Below are positions 40,746 to 51,654 of a stretch of 64,000 nt of DNA, piece by piece. The notes under the pieces are model-generated. The model searched no databases. It worked only from the letters and a program-made list of their open reading frames with translations, and had not been told where the DNA came from. The stretch spans positions 15,376,001 through 15,440,000 of the forward strand of contig NC_071328.1 of the NCBI RefSeq assembly GCF_010183535.1, written 5' to 3'. The position numbers were made by a program, and so were the translations under genes. The first letter of the stretch is position 1. Each line of letters opens with the position of its first letter. This DNA is from Caenorhabditis remanei. Its lineage: Eukaryota > Nematoda > Chromadorea > Rhabditida > Rhabditidae.

Positions 40746-41916
40746 ATGACTACCCCATTCCGTTTATTCTCTCTTCCATTTGTTCCTCTTAAACAAGTCT
40801 TAGACAATATTGGACCACAAGGAATGTAAGTGAACTCCTAATTCGGTACTCCTACTAAATTTCTCCACTTTTCAGAATAATCCTCTCTCTGTGCTCTCGA
40901 AGATCGAAGAGCATTGCGGTCACCTATAGAGGACCTTCCAAAGATGTTCGGCTGACACTAGACTTCGGACTGTGGGATTGCGTGGAAGACTCCAACCATT
41001 CTTGTATGAATATACTGTTATCAGTGGAAGAAACAGGAAACCTTCCAATGGATGAGACACTGGAAACTGTCAGAATTGGAAATTTTTTGAAAGTTCCAGT
41101 GAAAATGGAAAAACATATTGTGAAGGGAGTAAATCTAATAACATATTGGAAGGATCGAATCACTGGACTGGCAGCAATTGGAGATTGCGCTCGTGAAATA
41201 TTCAATAAGAATATTTCTGAAGTGTGTATTTATGATAAGCAAGAAAAGAATTGGCTTAGACGAGCGGCCGCGTGGGTAAGGAATTCTCAAGAGACATTCC
41301 AAATCCTCCGTTGTAATTTCGTACCGAAAAACCATAAAGATCTCGATTTTATACTTGAAAACTCTAACTGCACTGAAAAACTGTTTCTTTGCGTGAGGCC
41401 ATGCGAACACTATAGTCCTGCTAAACTTCCAAATTTCCGAATCGATAGTCTTCATGTTTATTATAGTTACTGGATCAAACAGAATCATTTATTAACAATG
41501 GACTGCAAGTATATATGGCTGCAAGACTCAAAACTGAGCAGCCAAGACTTGAATGTGTTTTTGAAGCATTGGATGGCTGGAGGATGTTCTAAATTGGAAC
41601 AATTTCGTGCTTTTGTTGAAGAACCAACTGATTATGAAATTGTGTTTGACGGTGTGCAGTTTACCGAAAGAGAAAATGATGTGGCGAGAGGTTATGTCAA
41701 GTAAGTGCAGGTTTGCTGCGTAGCGACTCAACTCCTCAAATGTTTAAAGGCTAAAGTTATGTTTTCAGTGAAGAAAGCAAACACTATACATTACGAGGCG
41801 GCTTTGATATCAAACGAATAAGTGATAATATCACAGCGACTATTCTAAACAACGGTGAGAACTCGAGATTCTTTTTGTTGATTGTTTGGCCAGATTTCGC
41901 TGGAAATCCCTATTGA
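40746..41916 (+). CDS. FB17: F-box/FBA_2-like protein, subfamily A
   Basis: Exons 40746-40825, 40876-41700, 41769-41916 (350 residues). Twin of FB11: ITYWKDRITGLAAIGDCARE, YWIKQNHLLTMDCK, SQDLNVFLKHWMAGGCSKLE, VARGYVK. Tail LLIVWPDFAGNPY (Pro for Ser). Intron 2 has GTTTGCTGCGTAGCGACTCA. Confidence 0.92.
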
Positions 41917-42350
41917 TTTATAATGTTTTTGATGACTTTTGGTTTTGTTTAAGCATGTAATAATTGCGGTTCCTGTAATAAATAAACCATGTTTTTCACC
42001 AAAACTTGTTAGTTTTCAATGTGATTCAATCAAATGTGTTATTATTAAAGCTTCATTTTTAGCTGTAATTGTTTTAAATTATCTCATATCGATAGAGAAA
42101 AACGAGAGCTTTCGAATGGTATAAAAATCTTTCCGATTCGACCAAAACTGACAAAGTTATAAGGGAAAAAGGATCTGTGTGAAAGTGGTAGTAAAATCAA
42201 TAAAAGAAAATATGACTCGCAAATAAGAACTGCACCCTATTTTGAAGGGCTATTGAATGTTTGGCAAATATAAATGCACAACCGTAATTCAGACGCTTTA
42301 TTCGAAGTGGACAAACAATAGTTTAGCAGTTTTAGCAATTATAAAACATC
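41917..42350. other. Intergenic FB17/FB18
   Basis: FB17 3' flank with AATAAA near 41979, then about 330 bases of unique AT-rich DNA without a gene or known repeat. Confidence 0.5.
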
Positions 42351-43499
42351 TTAGTAGTATGCATTCCCTGAGAAATCAGGCCAAACAATCATCCAGAAAA
42401 AATTTTCACCGCCGTTTTGAATAGTCGCTGTGATATTATCCTTTGGTCGTTTGATATCAAAACCTCCTGTTATTGTATGATAATTGCCTTTTTCACTGAA
42501 AAATATCACTCGAAATTCATACACGTTACATTATATTAGAATTGCTTCGCCGCTAATCAACACTCACTCATAATGATAAACTCTTTCCACATTATCATCT
42601 CTTTTAATGAACTCCACACCATCCAACACAAGTTCATAATCAATTGGTTCTTCCACATGGAAACAAACATTTTTCAAGTTAAAATACCCTCCAGTCATCC
42701 AATGCTTCAAAAAGACATTCAACTCTTGGCTTGTCAGTTTCGAACGGAGCAAATAAACTGACTTGCAGTTCATTCCCAATAAATCCTTCGGCTTAATCCA
42801 GAAACTATAACGAATGAAAATATTATCAAGGTTGAAGATAGGCGGTTTAGCAGGCCGATAGTTTTGAGATGGTTTTGCAGAAAGTGAAAGGCAGTCAGTG
42901 CATTTCAAGTTTTCGAGAATATAGTCGAGATCTTCATCGAGTGTTTTTCCATTATCAATATATTGGAAGTGTTCTATCGACTGTTGAGTTTCTATAGTCC
43001 ACTCAATCAACCGAATACAGTCTTCCGTGCGTTCACCTCCAATGCTGACTTGATAAATGTCTCGATTGAATATTTCTCGAGCATAGTTTCCTATTTCAAT
43101 CAATCCAGCTATCTTATCTTCCCAGTACGTGACCAGTAATTCTTCATCCATATCATATTGAAATCCTCGAAACTTTCCACTCAATAATGTTGGCAATCGA
43201 AGGCCCTCAAGCTCATTAACATCTACCGCTTCCCAAATATCAGTAGAGCCGTAAGCGAGTGAACCAATATTGTTACAATATATAAGTTGAAGTTGGACAT
43301 TTTTGGAAGGACCAGAATAGGAAACCGCAATACTTTTTGATCTTTGAGAGCCCAAAGAGAGGATAATTCTGGAAAATAGAAGGAATTTAGTAGGAGCATC
43401 GAATTACGAGTTCACTTACATTCCATGTGGTCCGAGATTGTCTAAGACTTGTTTCAGAGGAACATATGGAAGAGAGAATAAACGGAATGGGGTAGTCAT
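42351..43499 (-). CDS. FB18: F-box/FBA_2-like protein, subfamily B
   Basis: Exons 43420-43499, 42568-43368, 42351-42495 (341 residues). LPTLLSGKFRGFQYDMDEEL; VTYWEDKIAGLIEIGNYARE; SFWIKPKDLLGMNCK; SQELNVFLKHWMTGGYFNLK (the usual GGCS is GGYF); tail WMIVWPDFSGNAYY. Closest to FB1 in the N-terminal half (YCNNIGSLAYGSTDIWEAVD). The + partner is missing: its promoter half runs into a GC-rich MITE fragment. Confidence 0.92.
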
Positions 43500-43573
43500 T
43501 GGATGAATACTGAATGAGTAGGTAGACGAGATGACTGGCCAACAGACTGGGAGGGATGACACACAGATAGGAA

Positions 43574-43690
43574 TCTTGAAGTGCTAATAGGTCCTTCTGT
43601 TGTAATAGGTCTCCTTTTTCTTATTTGACCAGCCTGCCACGTCAACATACACAAAAGGAAGACCTAGACCACTTATCACTTCAATATTTC
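43574..43690. promoter_or_regulatory. Promoter core of FB18 with partnerless right half
   Basis: TCTTGAAGTGCTAATAGGTC ... GACCACTTATCACTTCAATA. The right half is followed at once by an inserted MITE fragment rather than an F-box leader and exon 1. Confidence 0.55.
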
Positions 43691-43699
43691 CATCTGCAT

Positions 43700-43925
43700 C
43701 GTTTTTTTTTGGAAAAAAAATTCCCTCCAAAAAGACGGGCCTGACGGGCAGGGCTGGGCTGGCCCGGAAGTTTTGAAAAAAAAGCCCGGCTCGGCAAAGC
43801 CCCTTCACAAGTATGCAAAAAACATAGAATGAGAGAAACAAGAATTTATCAGGTATAAGCATACTTGCAAAATATCGGTCCGACCCGGCTCGACCCGTCG
43901 GCCCGGCCCGGTCGGCCCGGAGTCA
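43700..43925. mobile_element. GC-rich hAT-like MITE fragments
   Basis: 43705-43812 equals the right half of the element at 18780, ending CTTCACAAGTATG. 43860-43925 repeats the left part (CATACTTGCAAAATATCGG then GGCCCGGCCCGG). The same two-piece order as 18990-19205, so this is the same duplicated segment. Confidence 0.65.
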
Positions 43926-44015
43926 AAAAATGAGCACAATTTTTTCTTCATTTATATTGACAGGAACCACAATTATTACATTATTAAACAAAAACACAAG
44001 AAATCTGAAACATTA

Positions 44016-45193
44016 TCAATCTTCGTAGGAATTCCCAGCGATATCTGGCCAGACAATCATCCAAAAGAAATTCCAATTCTCACCGCCATTTATGATAGTC
44101 ACTTTGGCATTATCACTTGGTCGTTTGAAATCGAAACCGCCTCGCATAGTATGATGGGTGTTTGTTTCACTGAAAATATGCCATTAACTTTTGATCATTT
44201 GACGAATGAAGTCGCTACGCAGCGAAATCCACTTACTCGACATAAATCCTTTCCACATCTCTTCCTCTTTCCACAAAATCCACACCGTCTAATACAACTT
44301 CATAATCAACTGCTTTCTCGATAACAGCAGTAAAATCTTTCAGTTTAGAACATCCTCCTGTCATCCAATGCTTTAAGAACACATTCAAATCTCGGCTGCT
44401 CAATTTTGAGTTTTCCAGCATTATATACTTGCAGTCCATTGTCAATAAATGGTGCTGTTTAATCCAGCAACTGAATATAACATTTAAAAAATCAACGCTG
44501 AATTTTGGAGGCTTTGCAGGGCAATAGTTGGGAGGTGGATTCACACTAAGTGACATTTTTACAGTGTAGTTGAAGTTTGCAAGAATAAAATCGAGATCAT
44601 TATCGATTTTTGGTTCGAAGTCACAATACAGGCTTTGTATGGTATTTTGTGATTTTGTTATCCAATCGGCAGCCCGTCTATGATCATTATCATCTTGTTT
44701 CTCTCCAATCCACACTTCAGGAATATCCTGATTGAAAATCTCTCTACCGTAATCCCCAATCGCCGTCAGTCCAGTCATCCGATCCTCCAAATATGTGATT
44801 AGGTGTTCTCTCCCCATAATTCCTTGTTCTATTTTCACTGGAACTTTCTCAAAACTGCCAATTCTGACAGTTTCCAATATCTCATCCATCGGAATCTTTC
44901 CTGTATCTTCCACTCTCAACAGTGTATTTGTGTTGGATTCATCCGAGCTTTCCAGACTATCCCCTAGTCCAAAGTCTAGTGTCAGCCGAACATTTTTGGA
45001 AGGTCCCCTATATGAAACCGCAACGCTTTTTGATCTTTGAGACCACAAAGAGAGGATAATGCTGAAAAATAGAAGGAAATTGGAAGCGGGTATCGGATTA
45101 AGAGATCACTTACATTCCATCTGATCCGAAATTGTCTAAGATTCGTTTAAGAGGAACATATGGAAGAGAGAATAAACGGAATGGGGTAGTCAT
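44016..45193 (-). CDS. FB19: F-box/FBA_2-like protein, subfamily A
   Basis: Exons 45114-45193, 44237-45061, 44016-44169 (352 residues). Like FB4/FB12 in both ends and like FB8 in the middle (DNDHRRAADWITKSQNTIQS, SCWIKQHHLLTMDCK). The near-invariant TYW reads TYL. Tail NSYED. Divergent partner FB20. Confidence 0.91.
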
Positions 45194-45268
45194 TGGGTGA
45201 GACACTAAATGAATAGGTAGAAGAGATGACTGGCCAACAGACTGGGAGGGATGACACACAAATAGGAA

Positions 45269-45385
45269 TCTTGAAGTGCTAATAGGTCCTTCTGTTGTAA
45301 TAGGTCTACTTTCTCTTATTTGACCAGTCAGTCTATCACTTCTACATACACAATAGGAAGATCTAGACCAATTATCACTTCAATA
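45269..45385. promoter_or_regulatory. Bidirectional palindromic promoter core, FB19/FB20
   Basis: TCTTGAAGTGCTAATAGGTC ... GACCAATTATCACTTCAATA, like FB10/FB11. Confidence 0.6.
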
Positions 45386-45470
45386 TTCCCATCTGCATCT
45401 CATCCCTCCCAGTCTGTTGGCCAGTCCTCTCTTCTACTCATTCATTCAGTCTTCCTTAGTGTCGTCCCCA

Positions 45471-46613
45471 ATGACTACCCCATTCCGTCTATTCTCTCTC
45501 CCATTTGTACCTCTTAAACAAGTTCTAGATTACTTTGGATCACAAGGAATGTAAGTGAACTTTTAATCTGATACCCCCTACTAACGTTTTTCTATTTTTC
45601 AGCATTATCCTCTCTTTGTGCTCTCAAAAATCGAAAAGCATTACAATATCCTCTAGAGGACTTTCCAAAAATGTCCAACTTCTGCTGATGCATTCTGACA
45701 CAGCTTATTTGGCTGATGAAAATACTACTATTTGGGAAGCGAGAGATATTCAGGCGGTCAGGGGCTCTCCATTGCCAACATTATCAAGCGGACAGTTTCG
45801 AGGTGTTCAATATAAAATGGATGAAGAATTACTGGTCACATTTTGGGAAGACGAGCTAAGTGGATTGATTGAAATTGGGAGCTACGCACGGGAAATATTC
45901 AATCAAGATATCTATGTCAGTATTCAAGGTAAACACGCGGATGACCGTAGGCGGTTGACCAAGTGGACTGTGGCAACTCAAAAGTCGATAGAATACTTCC
46001 AATATTATGATCGTCATGGCAAAACACTCGACGAAGATCTCGACTATATTTTTGAGAACTTGAAATGCACTGGCTATCTTGCACTTTCTGTTACGCCATC
46101 TGAAAACTATCGTCCGGCTAAACCGCATATCTTCGATCTTGAAACACTTGACATTTTTAATAGTTTCTGGATTAAACAGGAAGATATATTGGCAATGAAC
46201 TGCAAGTCAGTTATTTTGCGCTATTCAAAATTGACAAGCCAAGATTTTAATGTCTTCTTAAAGCACTGGATGACAGGAGGATGTTCTGAATTGGAAAATC
46301 TTTGTGTTTTTGTTTATGGATCAATTGATTTTGAAATTGTGTTTGATGGTGTGGAGTTTACCAAAAGAGGAGAGGATGTGGAAAGGATTTATGTCGAGTA
46401 AGTGCAGGTTTGCTGCGTAGCGACTCAATTTTTCAAATGTTTAAAGGTTAAAGTTATATTTTCAGTGAAGAAGAATCCCACTACACTATAAGAGGCGGTT
46501 TTGATATCAAACGACCCGAGGATAATATCACAGCGACTATCAGAGACGGTTTTGAAGATCGAACACGTTTTTGGATGTCTGTTTGGCCAGATTACGCTGG
46601 AAATTCCTATTGA
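45471..46613 (+). CDS. FB20: F-box/FBA_2-like protein, subfamily B
   Basis: Exons 45471-45550, 45603-46397, 46466-46613 (340 residues). ARDIQAVRGSPLPTLSSGQF (like FB9); VTFWEDELSGLIEIGSYARE; SFWIKQEDILAMNCK; SQDFNVFLKHWMTGGCSELE; tail FWMSVWPDYAGNSY. Exon 2 and exon 3 resemble subfamily B, but intron 2 carries the GTTTGCTGCGTAGCGACTCA word typical of A genes such as FB11. Confidence 0.91.
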
Positions 46614-46740
46614 TTTTAGATTTCCTGTCTTTTTGTTGAAGCATGTCATTTTTTCCTTTAATATTAAATAAAGCATTTTTTGTACCAAAACCCTGTTGTT
46701 GGCACAAAGAGGACTCACTAGGAATATATCCCGGGTGAAA

Positions 46741-46857
46741 TCTTGAAGTGCTAATTGGTCTAGGTCTCCGATCTGTGTATGTAGAAATGACTGACTAGTC
46801 AAATAAGAGAAGGCAGACCTGTCAATCAATTCTAAATACACAATTAGCACTTCAAGA
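46741..46857. promoter_or_regulatory. Palindromic promoter core of FB21 with partnerless left half
   Basis: TCTTGAAGTGCTAATTGGTC ... CACAATTAGCACTTCAAGAT. To the left lies only the FB20 3' flank; no - strand F-box exon 1 is present. Confidence 0.58.
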
Positions 46858-46944
46858 TTCCTATCTGCAGCTCATCGCTCATAGTCGGTTGGTCAGTCGT
46901 CTCCTGTACCTATTCATTTTTTATTCCTCAGTGTCTCTTACCCA

Positions 46945-47953
46945 ATGACTACCCCATTCCGTTTATTCTCTCTTCCCTATGTACCCCTCAAAAAAGTTCT
47001 AAATAACTTTAGAGCACAGGAAGTGTAAGTGAACTCTTAGTTCGGTACCCGCCCCTAACTTCCCTCACTTTCCAGACTAATTCTCTCTTTGTGCTCTCAA
47101 AGATCAAAAAGCATTGCGGTTTCCTATAGGGGACCTTCCAAAAATGTCCATCTTCAGATGATATATTGTAAGAGCACTGCATTATCGAATGGAAAGTTTC
47201 GAGGTGTTCAATATAAAATGGAAGGGGATTGTCTAGTCACATACTGGGAAGACAAGCTAACTGGATTGATTGAAATGGGAAAACACGCTCGGAAACTATT
47301 CAACCGAGATATCGATCAAGTTTACGTTGGTGGTAAAAACGCGGATTATAGGCGGTTGATTGAGTGGATTATAGAAACCCAAAAGACATTAAACTTCTTC
47401 CAATATATTAAACATGAAAAAACACTCGATGAAGATCTCGACTATATGCTCGGAGACTTAAAATGCACTGGGTATCTTTCACTTGAAGCGACACCATCTG
47501 AAAACTATCGTCCTGCTAAACCGCCTGTCTTCAACCTTTACAAACTTTACATTCGTACTAGTTTCTGGTTTGAACAGAGGGATCTAGTAGCAATGAACTG
47601 CAAGATAGTTACAATGGAAGGCTCGAAATTGACAAGCCACGACTTCAATGTGTTCTTGAAGCACTGGATGACAGGAGGATGTTCTAAATTGAAACTGTTG
47701 CATGTTTCTGTTCAAGAACCAATTGATTATGAAGTTGTGTTTGATGGTGTGGAGTTCACGGAAAGAGGAGATGACGTGGAAAGGATTTATTTCTAGTAAG
47801 TGTAGGTTTGATGCGTCGCGACTCAATGAGGTTATTTTCAGTATGTGCAGTATTCCCGATACTCTCAAAGGAGGTTTAGATGTGAAACGATCAAATGTCA
47901 CGGCAACTGTCGCCGATCGATACGCGTATAGATTTATGATGATAGTTTGGTAA
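46945..47953 (+). CDS. FB21: short F-box/FBA_2-like protein, subfamily B
   Basis: Exons 46945-47024, 47076-47795, 47842-47953 (303 residues). About 25 residues between VHLQMIYCKS and LSNGKFRGVQYKMEGD are missing in frame, at the linker before LPTLSSGKF. The unspliced frame has a stop at the exon 2 end (TTCTAG), but splicing at GTAAGT gives TTC TAT ATG and stays open. VTYWEDKLTGLIEMGKHARK; SFWFEQRDLVAMNCK; SHDFNVFLKHWMTGGCSKLK; exon 3 starts MCSIPDTLKGGLDVKRSN and ends MMIVW-stop. Confidence 0.85.
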
Positions 47954-48067
47954 GATGTCTTAACTTGTATCATACTTGATTATTCTTGTTTTATGATTCC
48001 ATGTTTTTTGTTCATTCTATGGTACCACATTACAATTTATTGCTTTCGTTTTATATCTTAATAGTAT
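47954..48067. other. FB21 3' flank
   Basis: Short AT-rich flank with no poly(A) signal of the AATAAA form seen; it leads into the SINE-like pair. Confidence 0.4.
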
Positions 48068-48337
48068 GAAGTATAATTCAGAAAGGTTGGAATCCTCGAT
48101 TTTAGTGCGTATCGTAGATGTATTCATATAAGAAATTTGGAGATCTTGCTCCTTCATCGGACCATAGGGTTGATGTTTTCGCACGAAAGGTTGTAAGAAA
48201 GAGTTTGTCAAAAATCGGTGACACCAGGGTGGAATCGAACCACCGTCTACAGATTAAGCCTCCGCAGCACTACCACTGTGCTACCGGTGCGCCCGAAATT
48301 CGACTCTCTCTTTCTTTACATTAACCTTATAGAGCAC
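48068..48337 (-). mobile_element. tRNA-derived SINE-like element, copy 1
   Basis: An ~85-base head shared in direct orientation with 48432-48519, followed by a body that is the reverse complement of the body at 48520-48720. The body includes a tRNA-like unit (48221-48290). Confidence 0.7.
48221..48290 (-). tRNA. tRNA-like sequence in SINE copy 1 (probably not a functional tRNA)
   Basis: The minus strand folds as a cloverleaf: acceptor GCACCGG/CTGGTGT (two G-U), D stem GCAC/GTGC, anticodon stem GCGGA/TCTGT, T arm GGTGG-TTCGATT-CCACC. Box A TAGCACAGTGG and box B GGTTCGATTCC are intact. The anticodon loop GGCTTAA has G where U33 is normal, the D and T arms are good and the discriminator is C. 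It may be a pol III promoter rather than a working tRNA. Confidence 0.45.
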
Positions 48338-48431
48338 AGTCGACGTCCGGCAACGTTCGTTGATTCCTAGACGCGAAGCTCGAGTTTTGGTTGTTTAGAA
48401 GTGTGGAATTCCAGATTTGGTCCTATTGATT

Positions 48432-48725
48432 GAAGTATAATTCAGAAAGGTTGGAATCCTCGATTTTAGTGCGTATCGTAGATGTATTCATATAAGAAAT
48501 TTGGAGATCTTGCTCCTTGTGCTCTATAAGGTTAATGTAAAGAAAGAGAGAGTCGAATTTCGGGCGCACCGGTAGCACAGTGCTGCGGAGGCTTGATCTG
48601 TAGACGGTGGTTCGATTCCACCCTGGTGTCACCGATTTTTGACAAACTGTTTCTTACAACCTTTCGTGCGAAAACATCAACCCTATGGTCCGATGAAGGA
48701 GCAAGATCTCCAAATTTCTTATATT
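48432..48725 (+). mobile_element. tRNA-derived SINE-like element, copy 2
   Basis: Head 48432-48519 in the same orientation as copy 1; body in the opposite orientation. The right end (CAAGATCTCCAAATTTCTTA) is the reverse complement of the head end. Its tRNA-like unit (48566-48629) lacks six bases of the D loop (TGGTAG). Confidence 0.7.
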
Positions 48726-49526
48726 AATAGTATGAATAAAGAATATCATTCTCGCTCAGTTAGTGTGCTCGATAGTATACTTTACACTCTCCCACTTTTT
48801 CCCCGCTTCCTCTCCTGCTCCCAATCAGATGATTCATAGGATTGAGCCTTAAATCATTCTATCTTTTTATTATTAATATTACATTCTACCACCAACACAT
48901 CTATGTTTAAGCTCCGCCTCTGGTCAGTATAAAAGCCGAGGCAAGCGCCTATATTTTATCTTCAATAAATATTATTACCACAGCCAGTTTTTAGCACATG
49001 TAGTAGAACAGAAGAGAGCCATGAGCTGTCCTGCTCCCAGGCATCATCTAAATTAAAAGGTCAAATTGTCACTCTTCAACTGGTTAAGATATGAAGTTGC
49101 AGCCAGTCATTGACTAAATTTTCTTAAAGTTCACTATTGGATATGCGTCTCCGGTTTCAGTGCGTGAAGCTCGGCCAAGATTGTCACGACCCCAACAATA
49201 ATTAATTTATCACATTAGAACAGTAATCCCTTCTGAAACTACAGTATACTCGATGACTACGGTAGCTAATTTTTTGGCATCATGTCAAAGATAGTGATAA
49301 TGCTATGTGAAGGGAGATTGCCTGACAATAACTGCCTTTCAGAACAGGACAAACGCATTAGAGGTCATGTCTGGAAAAAGCTTCCGTAAAGTTCAAATGT
49401 TATTCAATTTTAACAAATAAGCTTATTCCCAATGTTTTATTCAGATTCAACAGACAATGACATAACAACTTCAGCATTCAGATTCAACAGACAATGACAT
49501 AACAACTTCAGCACTTATAATACAAT
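48726..49526. other. Intergenic FB21/FB22
   Basis: No gene. 48890-49010 has GTATAAAAGCC followed 40 bases later by CAATAAATATT, a TATA/poly(A) spacing seen in solo LTRs, but no terminal repeat or TSD could be fixed. 49205-49440 resembles 37660-37860. A 35-base stretch (ATTCAACAGACAATGACATA...) is tandemly duplicated at 49445-49515. Confidence 0.4.
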
Positions 49527-50635
49527 TTAATGGTATGAATTCCCCGCAAAATCCGGCCAAACAAACATACAAAAACGTTTCCAACCGTTCGCGATAGTCA
49601 TATGGACATCATCACTTGATCGTTTGATATCGAAACCGCTTGTTATTGTATAATGAGTATTATCTCCACTAAAAAAATATTTAATTTTGGAAATATACTA
49701 TTCAAGTCAGCACTCACTTAACATATTCTCTTTTCGCATCTCTTCTTTTAATAAACTTCACACCGTCTAATACAGATTCACAATTGATATCTTCTTTACC
49801 AGAAACATGCAACAGTTTCAATTTAGAACACGCTCCAGCTATCCAGTGCTTCAACAACACATTGAAGTCTCGGCTCGTCAGTTTCGAGCCTCTCATTCTA
49901 ACTATCTTGCAGTTCATTGCCAATAAATCTTTCTGCTTTATCCAGAAACTATTCTGAATGTAAATTTTATGAAAGTTGAAGCCTGGCGGTTTAGCCGGAC
50001 GATAATTTTCAGATGGTTCCGCAGTAAGTGAGAGACAACCAGAACATTTAACATTTTCCAGAACATAATCGAGATCTTCATCGCGAGTTTTTTCAGATTT
50101 GAAATGAAAGTCTTTGATATACCCTTGTGTATCCATAGTCCACTTGATCATCCGTTTATTGTTATTCATGTCTTCACCAATAAGGCTGAATTTATCGATA
50201 TGTCGATTGAATATTTCTCGAGCGTAGTTTCCAATTTCTGTCAATCCGGTTAACTCATTGTACCAGTACGTGACTAGACAATCCCCATCCATTTCATATT
50301 GAACATGTCGAAACTTTCCGATCGATACTGTTGGCAATATGATATCATCAAGATCCGACACATTCACCACATCTATGAGATTTGTGAAATCGTGACACAA
50401 ATGAAATCCATCATCTGACGTTAGTTCGAGTTCTACATCTTTGGAAGACCCTCGATATGAAACCGCAACGCTTTTTGATCTTTGAGAACACAGAGAGAGA
50501 ATTATTCTGAAAATTAGAAAAACGTTAGTAGTGGGTAGCAAACTAGGACACTTACATTCCATATGGTCCAAAGTGATCTAATACCTCTTTAAGTGGTACA
50601 TGGGGAAGGGAGAATAAAGGGAATGGATCAGTCAT
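49527..50635 (-). CDS. FB22: F-box/FBA_2-like protein, subfamily B
   Basis: Exons 50556-50635, 49718-50506, 49527-49668 (336 residues). MTDPFPLFSLPHVPLKEVLD; FHLCHDFTNLIDVVNVSDLD; VTYWYNELTGLTEIGNYARE; SFWIKQKDLLAMNCK; SRDFNVLLKHWIAGACSKLK; exon 2 end KREYVK; tail VWPDFAGNSYH. Its first ~210 exon-2 codons are almost the same as FB24, but the ends differ. Confidence 0.91.
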
Positions 50636-50720
50636 TGGGTTAGACACTGAGGAAGACTGAATGAATATTTGGAAGAGAAGACTGACCTACAGATTGGGTA
50701 AGATTACTTGCTGTTGGGAA

Positions 50721-50835
50721 TCTTCAAGTGCTAATAGGGATGGGTCTGCGTTATGTAGAAACGACTGGCAATGCAAATAAGAGAAGGCAGACCTGTCTGT
50801 CATTTCTACATACTCACAGACCTAGGCCCCTCCCA
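50721..50835. promoter_or_regulatory. Promoter core of FB22, right half cut
   Basis: TCTTCAAGTGCTAATAGGGA on the left; the right half stops after CACAGACCTAGGCCCCTCCC, as in FB6/FB7. Downstream only a gene fragment remains. Confidence 0.5.
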
Positions 50836-50936
50836 GTCTATTGTCCAGTCCTCTCTCCTATTACTTTTATTTTCTCTTAGTTCGTTACCCACTACTTACT
50901 TTTTTCTATTTTTCAGAATTTTTTCTATTTTTCAGA

Positions 50937-51254
50937 AGAAGGATGACAGGAGGGTGTTCTAAATTGAAACTGCTCCATGTTTCTGTTGAAGAATTGATCA
51001 ATTATGAGACTGTATTGGACGGTGTGGAGTTTATCAGAAGAGGAGACGACGTGGAAAGAGAATATGTTAAGTGCGTGCTGATTTGAATAGCATATTTCTA
51101 AAAATTAATATTTTTCAGTGACGAAAACACATATACAATGACAGGAGGCTTCGATGTCAAACGACAAAGTGATAATATCACTGCGACTATTACTGAAAGT
51201 TCGAAACGTATTTATTTGAATGTTTGGCCGGATTTTGCTGGAAATTCTTACTAA
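50937..51254 (+). pseudogene. FB23: 3' fragment of a subfamily B F-box gene
   Basis: Starts inside exon 2 at RMTGGCSKLKLLHVSVEE-like codons directly after a duplicated TTTTTCTATTTTTCAGAA acceptor word, then exon 3 at 51119-51254 (MTGGFDVKRQSDNITATI ... VWPDFAGNSY). Exon 1 and the first ~80% of exon 2 are missing. Very similar to the same part of FB25. Confidence 0.85.
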
Positions 51255-51654
51255 AAAAATGTTTTGAAATACTGAATTTGTTATATCTGTTGATTCTGAA
51301 TAAAACATCGGAAATACGATTATTTGTTAAAATCCAATATTATTTTAACTTTCTTAATTTTTTTCCAGACATTGAACCCTCCTGCGTTCTGGGATGTTTG
51401 ATTTCACAAGAAGAAATCCAATCGGAACTATTTGACCTTGATAAAACCTATTGTAAGCCCCAGAAACCTGACAACCGTCAGAGACAGCTATTGTCCCCTC
51501 TCATTTTCGACCACCTGAGCAGAAAAAATATTCTTTATTCAGTTTATTAAGATTGAAAGTAAAAGGAATAAGTTGTTTCATGATACCATAGATTGAACAA
51601 AAAACATGTAATCAGAGAAACAGGAACTATAAAGTACAGGGTAACACCGAAATC
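51255..51654. other. Intergenic FB23/FB24
   Basis: 51400-51535 recurs, diverged, at 54450-54565 after FB25 (TTGACCTTGATAAAACC, CGTCAGAGACAGCTATTG). A weak open frame covers it here but is broken in the other copy. No gene assigned. Confidence 0.45.

Noticed and set aside
48221..48290. Functional tRNA-Lys(CTT)
   Set aside because: G replaces the universal U33, the sequence is embedded in a repeat with a second defective copy, and wobble pairs are many; kept only as a tRNA-like unit.
48920..49010. Solo LTR
   Set aside because: TATA and poly(A) words are suggestive, but no TG..CA ends, TSD or second copy could be located.
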